NCBI GenBank assembly: GCA_964530335.1
Contig: CAZGYG010000087.1
Location: forward strand, 1-11,883
Source: VGDP01 sp964530335
Lineage (GTDB): Bacteria > Pseudomonadota > Alphaproteobacteria > SP197
DNA: 11,883 nt
Direction: 5' to 3'
Numbering within the stretch: the first letter of the stretch is position 1; each line of letters starts with the position of its first letter. Shown one piece after another: positions 1 to 7,926 of the stretch. A program made the position numbers and the translations under genes. The notes under the pieces were generated by a model that was not told where the DNA came from, made no database searches, and worked only from the letters and a program-made list of their open reading frames with translations.

Positions 1-1
1 G

Positions 2-1249
<1,248 letters not shown>

Positions 1250-1255
1250 GACCCG

Positions 1256-1280
1256 GGAGTGGCGGGCCGCCCGTCACTCC
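1256..1280 (+). terminator. Hairpin terminator after acnA
   Basis: GGAGTGGCGGG and CCCGTCACTCC form an 11-bp stem with one G-T wobble and a 3-base loop. It starts seven bases after the acnA stop. The bases after it (GTTGTGATT) are only moderately T-rich, so termination may be partial or Rho-assisted. The stem is long enough to be unlikely by chance even at this GC content. Confidence 0.6.
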
Positions 1281-1324
1281 GTTGTGATTCGCGCGTGTCC
1301 GGCGCCTGGGCCTAGGTTGGCCGA

Positions 1325-2062
1325 ATGATCCGTATCGCTCCGATCCTCTTGATCGCGGTGGCGCTGGCCCTGGTCGGCGCTGGCCTCGCTCGCGCGGACG
1401 GTGCCTCGCCCGTGGTCGTCGAGTTGTTCACCTCGGAAGGGTGCAACTCGTGCCCGCCGGCGGACGACTACCTGGCCGAGCTCGCCCGGCGCCCCGACGT
1501 GCTCGCGCTCGCCTTCCACGTCGACTATTGGGACCACCTGGGTTGGACCGACCGCTTCGCCAGCCCCGAGTTCACCCGCCGCCAGCGGGCCTACGCCACG
1601 ACGCTCGGCACGGCCATGGTCTACACGCCCCAGGCCGTCGTCGGCGGCGCCAGCGACGTGGTCGGCAGCGATCGCGCCGCGCTCGACCGCCTGATCGAGC
1701 AGGCCGCGAGCGCGAGCCTGGACATCGGCCTGGCCTGGGCCGCGAACGGCAGCCTCGAGGTGACCCTGCCCGCGGCCCCCTACCACGGTGCGGCGACCGT
1801 GTGGTTCGTGCGCTACGACCAGCGCGGCACCTCGGACGTGACCGCCGGCGAGAACGCGGGGCGCACGCTCAACCACGTCAACATCGTGCGCGAGCTCGAG
1901 GCCGTGGCTGTCTGGGACGGCACGGCGATGACCGTGACCCTGCCCGCCGAGGCCGTGCGGCCCGAGCCGGGCAGCGAAGGCGAGTACGGCTGCGCCATCA
2001 TCGTCCAGCCCGAAGGGCTCGGCCCCATCCTCGCCGCGCGCCGCATCGACGGCAACGACTGA
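1325..2062 (+). CDS. Exported DUF1223 family protein, thioredoxin-like
   Basis: The 245-residue product fits the usual DUF1223 size. It begins with a Sec-type signal peptide: a short basic start, a hydrophobic run at about residues 4-20, and an ARA cleavage site before Asp25, so the mature protein should be periplasmic. Family hallmarks are VELFTSEGCNSCPPAD (about 32-47, with a CxxC pair at Cys40 and Cys43), the HVDYWDHLGWTDRFASP block (65-81), and YTPQAVVGG (100-108), where Pro102 sits where thioredoxins have their cis-proline. The fold and CxxC suggest thiol-disulfide chemistry, but no substrate is established to my knowledge. The ATG at 1325 is chosen because it gives a complete signal peptide; its ribosome binding site is weak. 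The gene converges with htpG, with 12 bases between stops holding a tiny CCCG/CGGG dyad. Confidence 0.9.
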   Translation: MIRIAPILLIAVALALVGAGLARADGASPVVVELFTSEGCNSCPPADDYLAELARRPDVLALAFHVDYWDHLGWTDRFASPEFTRRQRAYATTLGTAMVYTPQAVVGGASDVVGSDRAALDRLIEQAASASLDIGLAWAANGSLEVTLPAAPYHGAATVWFVRYDQRGTSDVTAGENAGRTLNHVNIVRELEAVAVWDGTAMTVTLPAEAVRPEPGSEGEYGCAIIVQPEGLGPILAARRIDGND

Positions 2063-2074
2063 GCCCGCCGCGGG

Positions 2075-3952
2075 TTACGACGCGAAGCCGCGCGCCAGCG
2101 CGCCGGCCAGGCGCCTGGCGAACGCCGCGCCGTCGGCCGGGGGCTCGCCTTCGACGATCAGCGCCTGGTCCAGGAGGACGTGCGCCACGTCCTCGACCGC
2201 GTCGATGGCGTCGCCCTTGTGGACGCGTTCGGCCAGCGCGGCGATCAACGGATGGGCGGGGTTGACCTCGAGGATGCGCCGAGCCGCCTGTCCGAGCCGC
2301 TGGTGCTGGCGCAACAGGCGCTCGACGTGCAGGTCCAGGTCGTCGCGATCGGCGACCAGGCAGACCGGGCTGTCGGTCAGACGTTGGCTGGCGCGCACGT
2401 CCTTGACCTTGTCGCCGAGGGCGAGCTTGAACACGGCGATCAGGCTCTTGACCTTGGGCTTGGTCGCGGTCTCGGCGGCCGGCGCATCGCCCGCGCCCTG
2501 GATCGCGCCGAGGTCGAGATCGCCCCGGGTCACGGACTCGAATGGCTTGTCCTGGAACTTGCCGACCGCGGGCACCCAGAACTCGTCGACCGCATCGGTC
2601 AGCAGCAGCACCTCGACGCCCTTGGCCTTGAACGCCTCGAGCTGCGGGCTCGCCGCCAGGGCCTTGGGGTCGTCGCCGGAGATAGTGTAGATCGCGTTCT
2701 GCCCTGGCTTCATGCGCCCGACGTAGTCGGCGAGGCCCACGAGCCCGTCGCCCGCGGTGGTGTGGAAGCGGACGAGGCCGAGCAACTCCTCGCGCCGGGC
2801 GTGGTCCTCGTAGACGCCTTCCTTGAGCACCGCGCCGAAGGCGTCCCAGAACGTCGCGTAGGCGGGGGCGTCGTCCTTGGCCTTGCGCTTGAGCTCGCCC
2901 AGCACGCGTTTGACCAGGCGCTGGCGGATGCGCGCGATCACCGGGTTCGCCTGGAGCGTCTCGCGGCTGATGTTGAGCGGCAGGTCCTGGCAATCGACGA
3001 CCCCGGCCAGGAAGCGCAGCCACGGAGGCAGCAGGTCCTGGCAATCGTCGGTGATGAACACGCGCTTGACGTAGAGCTTCACCCGGTGCCGGCGGTCGGG
3101 CATGAACAGGTCGTAGGGCCGCCGATTGGGCACGAACAGCAGGTTCGTGTACTCGATCGTGCCCTCGTTGCGGTTGTGCAGGTTCAGCCACGGGTCGTCG
3201 CCGGCGTGGGCGACGTGACGGTAGAACTCGCGGTACTGCTCGGGCGTGATCTGGTCCTTCGGCCGGGTCCACAAGGCGCCGGCGTCGTTAATGCGCAGGG
3301 GCGCGCCCTCGCCTTCCAGCAGGATCGGCAGGCCGATGTGGTCGGAGTACGTGCGCACGATGTGCTCGAGGCGCGCGGGTTCCAGATACTCGTCCTCGCC
3401 CCGTTTCAGGTGCAGCACGACGCTGGTGCCGCGCGCATGGGCGGCGGCGGGTTCGACTCGGAACGCGCCCTTGCCGTCCGAGCGCCAGGTCCAGGACTCG
3501 TCGGCGCCGGCGCGCCGGCTGGTCACCGCGACCTCGGCCGCGACCATGAACGCGGCGTAGAAGCCGACGCCGAACTGGCCGATCAGCGCCACGTCCTTGG
3601 CCTTGTCGCCGGTAAGCTGGGCCATGAACGCCGCCGTGCCGGACCCGGCGATGGTGCCCAGGTGCTCGATCAGCTCGTCACGGCTCATGCCGACGCCGTT
3701 GTCCGTGACCGTCAGGGTGCGGGCCTTGGCGTCGGGGCGAATTCGGATGCCGAGCTCCGGGTCCTCAGCCAGGAGCGCGGGTTCGGTCAGCGCGGCGTAG
3801 CGCAGGCGGTCGCAGGCGTCGGAGGCGTTCGAGACTAGCTCGCGCAGGAAAATTTCCTTCTTCGAGTAGAGCGCGTTGACCACCAGGTCGAGCAGCCTGG
3901 CGACCTCGGTCTTGAAGACGTGTTGCTCGGCCTTGCCTGCGCTTTCGTTCAT
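2075..3952 (-). CDS. htpG: Molecular chaperone HtpG (bacterial Hsp90)
   Basis: Hsp90-family dimeric ATP-dependent chaperone that remodels client proteins in the cytosol. It is 625 residues from the chosen start, the normal HtpG length. The GHKL ATPase domain shows ELVSNASDA (38-46; Glu38 and Asn42), DNGVGM (84-89; Asp84 contacts adenine), the lid GTIAGSGT (99-106) and GQFGVGFY (125-132). The middle domain has YVKRVFITDD and LPLNISRETLQ, with the Arg expected to reach the ATP phosphate. A C-terminal dimerisation domain follows. An in-frame ATG nine codons upstream (3979) is possible. I prefer 3952 because the protein then begins just before the conserved HVFKTEVARLLDLV segment and GGGGGA lies upstream at normal spacing. 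It diverges from the helicase gene. Heat-shock control would be expected, but I could not find a convincing sigma-32 element. Confidence 0.97.
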   Translation of the reverse strand: MNESAGKAEQHVFKTEVARLLDLVVNALYSKKEIFLRELVSNASDACDRLRYAALTEPALLAEDPELGIRIRPDAKARTLTVTDNGVGMSRDELIEHLGTIAGSGTAAFMAQLTGDKAKDVALIGQFGVGFYAAFMVAAEVAVTSRRAGADESWTWRSDGKGAFRVEPAAAHARGTSVVLHLKRGEDEYLEPARLEHIVRTYSDHIGLPILLEGEGAPLRINDAGALWTRPKDQITPEQYREFYRHVAHAGDDPWLNLHNRNEGTIEYTNLLFVPNRRPYDLFMPDRRHRVKLYVKRVFITDDCQDLLPPWLRFLAGVVDCQDLPLNISRETLQANPVIARIRQRLVKRVLGELKRKAKDDAPAYATFWDAFGAVLKEGVYEDHARREELLGLVRFHTTAGDGLVGLADYVGRMKPGQNAIYTISGDDPKALAASPQLEAFKAKGVEVLLLTDAVDEFWVPAVGKFQDKPFESVTRGDLDLGAIQGAGDAPAAETATKPKVKSLIAVFKLALGDKVKDVRASQRLTDSPVCLVADRDDLDLHVERLLRQHQRLGQAARRILEVNPAHPLIAALAERVHKGDAIDAVEDVAHVLLDQALIVEGEPPADGAAFARRLAGALARGFAS

Positions 3953-4051
3953 GTCCGGTCCCCCGACTGTCCCAGCCATCGCTCGGCCCAGCTTCCCTTA
4001 GGCCATTGATTTCCACGGCGAATCCGCCGCGCGGTCCGATGCGCCGGGGCT

Positions 4052-4080
4052 GATATGTGCCCAAGCGCGCCGTGGTTCAA
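4052..4080 (-). promoter_or_regulatory. Possible sigma70-like promoter for htpG
   Basis: Read on the minus strand, TTGAAC (4075-4080) and CATATC (4052-4057) are 17 bases apart, matching the -35 and -10 consensus at 4/6 and 3/6. The predicted leader to the 3952 start is about 90 bases. It overlaps the upstream candidate start of the divergent helicase, which would couple the two genes. The match is weak and this is a suggestion only. Confidence 0.2.
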
Positions 4081-4113
4081 GCGTTTCCCTTGCCAACGGG
4101 CGGGCGGAACCCG

Positions 4114-6576
4114 ATGTTGGACGGGATGGCTGGTTCGCCACAAAGCCGTGTGGTCGCGATCCTCGGCCCGACCAACACCGGCAAGACCCATCTGGCGCTC
4201 GAGCGGATGCTCGGCCACGAATCGGGCATCATCGGCCTGCCGCTGCGCCTGCTCGCCCGCGAGATCTACGACCGCGTGGTCGCGGCCAAGGGGGCGGCGA
4301 CGGTCGCGCTGGTCACCGGCGAAGAGAAGATCGTGCCGCCCCGGCCGCGCTGGTTCGTTTGCACCACCGAGGCCATGCCGATCGACCGCGCGGTGGATTT
4401 CGTCGCCGTGGACGAGGTCCAGCTCGCCGCCGACGGCGAGCGCGGTCACGTCTTCACCGACCGGATTCTCAACGCGCGCGGCCGCGCCGAGACCCTGTTC
4501 CTCGGCGCCGACACGATCCGGCCGCTGCTGCGCAAGCTGGTGCCCGAGGCCGAGTACGTGGCCCGGCCCAGGTTTTCGCGGCTCGGTCACACCGGCTACC
4601 GCAAGATCACGCGCCTGCCGCGGCGCTCGGCGGTGGTCGCGTTCTCGGCGGCGGAGGTTTACCGCGCGGCGGAGCTGCTGCGCAGCCAGCGCGGCGGCGC
4701 CGCGGTCGTGCTCGGCGCCCTGTCGCCCCGCGCGCGCAACGCCCAGGTGGCGCTGTTCCAGGCCGGCGAGGTCGACTACCTGGTCGCCACCGACGCCATT
4801 GGCATGGGGCTGAACATGGACGTCGATCACGTCGCCTTCGCCGGGCTCCGGAAGTTCGACGGCAGCAGGCCGCGCGGCCTCGAGGCGCCCGAGATCGCGC
4901 AGATCGCCGGCCGCGCCGGCCGTTACATGAACGACGGCACGTTCGGCACCACCGGCGACGTGGGCGAGCTCGACCCGGCGGTGGTCGCCCAGGTCGAGGC
5001 GCACAGGTTCCCGGTGCTGATCCGGCTCGGCTGGCGCAACGACCGGCTCGCGTTCGGCTCGCTCGGCGCGCTGCTGGCCTCGCTCGAGGCGCCGGCGCCC
5101 AAGCCCTTCCTGGTGCGGCAGCGCCGCGCGGTCGATCACCTGGCGGCGGCCACGCTGGCGCGCGACGCCGACATCGCGCGTCTCGCCGCCGATCCCGCGA
5201 GCGTGCGCCTGCTGTGGGACGTGTGCCAGATCCCCGACTACCGCAAGACCCTGGCCGAGGCGCACGTGCGCTTCCTCGGCCAGGTGTTCCGTCACCTGCG
5301 CGGCCCCGACGGCAAGCTGCCGGCCGAGTGGGCGAGGCGCGCGATCGACCGCCTCGACCGGGTCGACGGCGACATCGACACCTTGATGGCGCGCATCGCC
5401 CACATCCGGACCTGGACCTACGTCGCCCACCGGCCGGACTGGCTCGCCGATCCCCAACCGTGGCAGGAGCGCACGCGCGCGATCGAGGATCGGCTGTCCG
5501 ACGCCCTGCATCGGGGCCTGACCCAGCGCTTCGTCGACCAGCGTACCTCGATGCTGGTGCGCCGGTTGCGCGCCGACGACGCGCTGGCCGAGGTCGACGC
5601 GGCGGGAGTCGTCGCCGTCGACGGCCAGGTGCTCGGCCACCTCGACGGCTTCCGCTTCCGGGTCCGGCCGGCGGCGACGCGCCAGGAAAGCCGGGCGGTG
5701 TGGGCCATGGCCCGGCGCGCGCTCGCCGTCGAGCTCGCGGCGCGCGTCACCGCCTTGGCTGCCGCCGGCGACGACGCCTTGCTGATGGCCGAGGACGGCT
5801 CGATCGTGTGGGCGGGGGCCCGGGTGGCCCGGCTTAAGCCGACCGATGCCCCGCTCGAGCCCCGGGTCGAGGTGTTGGCCGGCGACCTGCTCGACGAGGC
5901 GGCGCGCCGGGCGATCGGGCAGCGACTCGAGGCTTTCGTGCGGCGCTGGATCGAGCGCGCGCTCGGGCCGCTCACGACGCTCGGCCGGGCGCGGCTGACC
6001 GGCGCCGCGCGCGGGCTCGCGTTCTCGCTCGGCGAGGCGCTCGGCAGCGTGCCGGCCGCGGCCGTCGCGGACCAGGTGTGTGCGCTCGACGCGCGGGACC
6101 GCGCCGAACTCGCCCGCTACGGCGTGCGGCTGGGCCGCAACACCATCTATGTGCAGGGCGCGCTGAGGCCGAAGGCGGTGGCGGCGCGGGCGCTGCTGTG
6201 GTCGGTCGCCAAGGGCCACGGCGGGCATGCGCCGGTGCCGATGGCGGGCGAACGTTGGGTCGACATGGACGGCCAGGCGCCGGATGGATTTTACGAGGCG
6301 ATCGGCTACATCCCGCTGGCCCGGCGCGCGCTCCGGGTCGATCTCGTCGAGCGGGCCGGCCGCGAGCTCAGGCGGGCGCTGCGCGAGGCCGGTCAGGGTT
6401 TCAGCGCGCCCGGTTCCGTCCTGGCCTTGACCGGCGACGAGGCCGAGCTCGACGCGCTGCTGGCGCGGCTCGGGCTGCGGCGCGGCGACAAGGCCAGGCC
6501 GGCCCAGGGCGGGCGCCCGGCCGCCCGTGCCGATTCGCCGTTCGCGAAGCTGGCCGGAGTGGACTTCGGACCGTGA
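4114..6576 (+). CDS. Suv3-like DExH/D-box RNA helicase (alphaproteobacterial type)
   Basis: Superfamily 2 helicase related to mitochondrial Suv3, probably acting on RNA. From this start it has 820 residues. Motif I is GPTNTGKT (residues 18-25), motif II is DEVQ (100-103), a later core motif is ATDAIGMGLNM (225-235), and motif VI is QIAGRAGRY (263-271). The family block after motif VI (TFGTTGDVGELD, then a WRN segment) is present, and a long C-terminal region ends in SPFAKLAG, typical of this family. The Lys/Arg-rich tail seen in some relatives is short here. Start choice: a GTG at 4057 would add 19 residues. I prefer ATG 4114 because relatives begin about 15-20 residues before GPTNTGKT and the added stretch has weaker codon bias; ATG 4129 is also possible. 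The S4-domain gene overlaps its stop codon, so the two are probably co-translated. Confidence 0.92.
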   Translation: MLDGMAGSPQSRVVAILGPTNTGKTHLALERMLGHESGIIGLPLRLLAREIYDRVVAAKGAATVALVTGEEKIVPPRPRWFVCTTEAMPIDRAVDFVAVDEVQLAADGERGHVFTDRILNARGRAETLFLGADTIRPLLRKLVPEAEYVARPRFSRLGHTGYRKITRLPRRSAVVAFSAAEVYRAAELLRSQRGGAAVVLGALSPRARNAQVALFQAGEVDYLVATDAIGMGLNMDVDHVAFAGLRKFDGSRPRGLEAPEIAQIAGRAGRYMNDGTFGTTGDVGELDPAVVAQVEAHRFPVLIRLGWRNDRLAFGSLGALLASLEAPAPKPFLVRQRRAVDHLAAATLARDADIARLAADPASVRLLWDVCQIPDYRKTLAEAHVRFLGQVFRHLRGPDGKLPAEWARRAIDRLDRVDGDIDTLMARIAHIRTWTYVAHRPDWLADPQPWQERTRAIEDRLSDALHRGLTQRFVDQRTSMLVRRLRADDALAEVDAAGVVAVDGQVLGHLDGFRFRVRPAATRQESRAVWAMARRALAVELAARVTALAAAGDDALLMAEDGSIVWAGARVARLKPTDAPLEPRVEVLAGDLLDEAARRAIGQRLEAFVRRWIERALGPLTTLGRARLTGAARGLAFSLGEALGSVPAAAVADQVCALDARDRAELARYGVRLGRNTIYVQGALRPKAVAARALLWSVAKGHGGHAPVPMAGERWVDMDGQAPDGFYEAIGYIPLARRALRVDLVERAGRELRRALREAGQGFSAPGSVLALTGDEAELDALLARLGLRRGDKARPAQGGRPAARADSPFAKLAGVDFGP

Positions 6577-6866
6577 CCCTGCCCGGCGTGCGCCTCGACA
6601 AGTGGCTGTGGCACGCCCGCTTCGCCAGGACGCGGACGCTCGCGACCCGCCTAGTCCAGGCGCGCCGGGTCCGGCTCAACCGGCGGGTGGTGGAGCGCGC
6701 GGCGACCCTGGTGCGCCCCGACGACGTGCTGACGCTCCGCCTGGGCACGGGCGTGCGGGTCGTGCGCGTGCTTGCGCTGGCCGAGCGGCGAGGTTCCTCG
6801 CCCGAGGCACGCGCGCTCTACGTCGATCTGGTGCCGGCCACATCCCCCGGGTCCGAGTCGGCCTGA
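6573..6866 (+). CDS. S4-domain RNA-binding protein (HslR/Hsp15-like)
   Basis: A 97-residue protein with an S4 RNA-binding fold: VRLDKWLWHARFARTRTLAT near the start, then QARRVRLNRRVVERAATLVR and PDDVLTLRLG. That is the pattern of the Hsp15/HslR group, which binds structured rRNA; E. coli Hsp15 rescues stalled 50S subunits carrying peptidyl-tRNA. Whether this protein does the same is inference. The start is a GTG whose last two bases lie within the helicase stop TGA (GTGA overlap), with GGAG a little upstream, pointing to translational coupling. The last ten or so residues are a low-complexity tail. This helicase-S4 pairing is, as I recall, a recurring alphaproteobacterial arrangement. Confidence 0.85.
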   Translation: MTLPGVRLDKWLWHARFARTRTLATRLVQARRVRLNRRVVERAATLVRPDDVLTLRLGTGVRVVRVLALAERRGSSPEARALYVDLVPATSPGSESA

Positions 6867-6869
6867 CCC

Positions 6870-6895
6870 AAAAAACCCCTAAGCCGCCGGGGGTT
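6870..6895 (-). terminator. Intrinsic-terminator-like hairpin, functional sense on the minus strand
   Basis: AACCCC (6874-6879) pairs with GGGGTT (6890-6895) around a 10-base loop, and the left side is preceded by AAAAAA. On the plus strand there is no T-run after the stem. On the minus strand the stem runs straight into TTTTTT, the classical layout. It lies between the S4 and TerB genes, both plus strand, so no annotated minus-strand gene uses it. Confidence 0.4.
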
Positions 6896-6922
6896 GCACA
6901 GGCCGGCCCGAAATGACATATG
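6894..6922 (+). promoter_or_regulatory. Possible promoter upstream of or overlapping the terB-like start
   Basis: TTGCAC (6894-6899) and CATATG (6917-6922) are separated by 17 bases, matching the -35 well and the -10 only 3/6. If real, transcription would begin near 6929, downstream of the ATG at 6913 and just before the ATG at 6931, which would make the latter start nearly leaderless. Tentative. Confidence 0.2.
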
Positions 6923-7389
6923 ACCGGCGCATGTTGAGGCGTGTCGGCGCGTTGCTGGGTCTGGACCCAGGGCCCGAGGCCACGGAGCGGGACGACGCCC
7001 GGCTCGCCGCCGCCGCCCTGCTGATCGAGGCCAGCCTCGCGGATGGCGCCGAGCAGGCGGTCGAGACCGCCGTGATCGAGCGCCTGGTGCGCGAGCGGTT
7101 CGGACTTTCCCATGCGGACGCCGAGGCACTGGTCGCCCGGGGCCGTGCCGCGGCCCACGACGCGGTCGATCTGGTGCGGCAAACCCGGGCGCTCAAGCAG
7201 GTGCTGGACGCCGAGGACCGGGTCGAGATCCTGGTGGCGCTGTGGCAAGTGGTGCTGGCCGATGGCGCGCTTGATGGCTTCGAGGAGACCCTGGTGCGCC
7301 GGGTGGCCGGGCTGCTCTACGTGACCGACGGCGAGCGCGCTCGGGCGCGGCGCCTGGCGGCGGATCGGCTTGGTGGCGGGCGCGCCTGA
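6913..7389 (+). CDS. TerB-family (tellurite resistance TerB-like) protein
   Basis: A 158-residue, all-helical cytosolic protein of the TerB superfamily. Two similar helical repeats are visible: AAALLIEASLADGAEQAVE with FGLSHADAEALV in the first half, and EILVALWQVVLADGALDGFE with LYVTDGERARAR in the second. The paired ADG segments are the TerB acidic metal-site-like motif. Members of this broad family are often unrelated to tellurite, and the actual role is unknown; I would not infer resistance from this gene. Two starts are possible: ATG 6913 (MTYDRRMLRRVG) or ATG 6931 (MLRRVG). Neither has a good ribosome binding site, and the shorter one fits the family's typical N-terminus better. It lies 46 bases after the S4 gene and 32 before fdxA, so co-transcription is plausible, although a hairpin and possible promoter precede it. 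Confidence 0.8.
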   Translation: MTYDRRMLRRVGALLGLDPGPEATERDDARLAAAALLIEASLADGAEQAVETAVIERLVRERFGLSHADAEALVARGRAAAHDAVDLVRQTRALKQVLDAEDRVEILVALWQVVLADGALDGFEETLVRRVAGLLYVTDGERARARRLAADRLGGGRA

Positions 7390-7421
7390 GCGCCGAGGCT
7401 GGGCATTACCGTGGAGGCGTC

Positions 7422-7760
7422 ATGACTTACGTCGTCATCGAGGGCTGCATCCGCTGCAAGTACACCGATTGCGTCGAGGTGTGCCCGGTCGACTGCTTCT
7501 ACGAAGGCGCTAACATGCTGGTCATCCATCCCGACGAATGCATCGACTGCGGGGTGTGCGAACCCGAATGCCCGGTCGATGCCATCAAGCCCGACACCGA
7601 CGCCGAGATGGCCAAATGGGTCGATTTCAACAGAACCTATTCCGAACAGTGGCCGAACATAACCCGGAAGAAGCCCGCGCCCGCCGACGCCGACGCCTTC
7701 AAGGACACGAAGGAGAAAATGCAATATTTCGACCCGTCTAGCCCCACCAAGGAAGGCTGA
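7422..7760 (+). CDS. fdxA: Ferredoxin FdxA, 7Fe ([3Fe-4S][4Fe-4S]) type
   Basis: A 112-residue low-potential electron carrier matching the Azotobacter FdI family along its length. Cysteines fall at 9, 12, 17, 21, 25, 40, 43, 46 and 50. By comparison with FdI, Cys9, 17 and 50 should hold the [3Fe-4S] cluster and Cys21, 40, 43 and 46 the [4Fe-4S] cluster, while Cys12 and Cys25 are conserved non-ligands. Diagnostic strings are CIRCKYTDCVEVCPVDCFYEG and HPDECIDCGVCEPECP. The acidic C-terminal half with WPNITRKK is also typical. The start is supported by GGAGG at 7413-7417, only four bases before the ATG. It is followed by carD after 166 bases. FdxA next to CarD is a familiar alphaproteobacterial neighbourhood; the redox partner here cannot be read from the sequence. 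Confidence 0.96.
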   Translation: MTYVVIEGCIRCKYTDCVEVCPVDCFYEGANMLVIHPDECIDCGVCEPECPVDAIKPDTDAEMAKWVDFNRTYSEQWPNITRKKPAPADADAFKDTKEKMQYFDPSSPTKEG

Positions 7761-7926
7761 GGGGCAAGAACAGGGCCGCTCTGGGCTTCCCTTTTCGCGT
7801 CATCCGTGGTAGAAGGGCGATGTTGTTGTGCTCGTAAGGAAATGGCCGACGAGGCGGGATTCGTGGCGGGGACACGGTTCCGTATCGGTTAATCGCTAGC
7901 GAAAGAGAAACATAACGCCGAGGCCT

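Noticed and set aside
2064..2074. CCCGCCGCGGG dyad between the convergent DUF1223 and htpG stops, considered as a bidirectional terminator
   Set aside because: The stem is only 4 bp with no T-run on either side, too weak to call.
2106..2119. 14-bp perfect palindrome GCCAGGCGCCTGGC near the htpG 3' end
   Set aside because: Lies within htpG coding sequence, and palindromes of this length are expected about twice in 12 kb at roughly 70% GC.
2180..3838. 552-residue plus-strand open frame opposite htpG
   Set aside because: Antisense shadow of htpG with no domain; the htpG frame has all Hsp90 motifs.
4055..4813. Alternative ATG at 4055 in another frame
   Set aside because: That frame gives an Arg/Ser/Pro-rich product without motifs, while the helicase frame carries all motifs.
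3949..6228. 759-residue open frame on the minus strand opposite the helicase
   Set aside because: Its product is Arg/Gly/Ala-rich with no recognisable domain, and it overlaps a clearly real gene. Long antisense frames are expected at this GC content.
6913..7389. Tellurite-resistance function
   Set aside because: TerB-like folds are widespread in proteins unrelated to tellurite, and no other ter genes are nearby.
7761..7926. 166-base gap before carD, examined for riboswitch, small gene and promoter
   Set aside because: Only weak -10-like sequences (for example TAGAAG at 7810) without matching -35 elements, and no convincing structure or coding frame.
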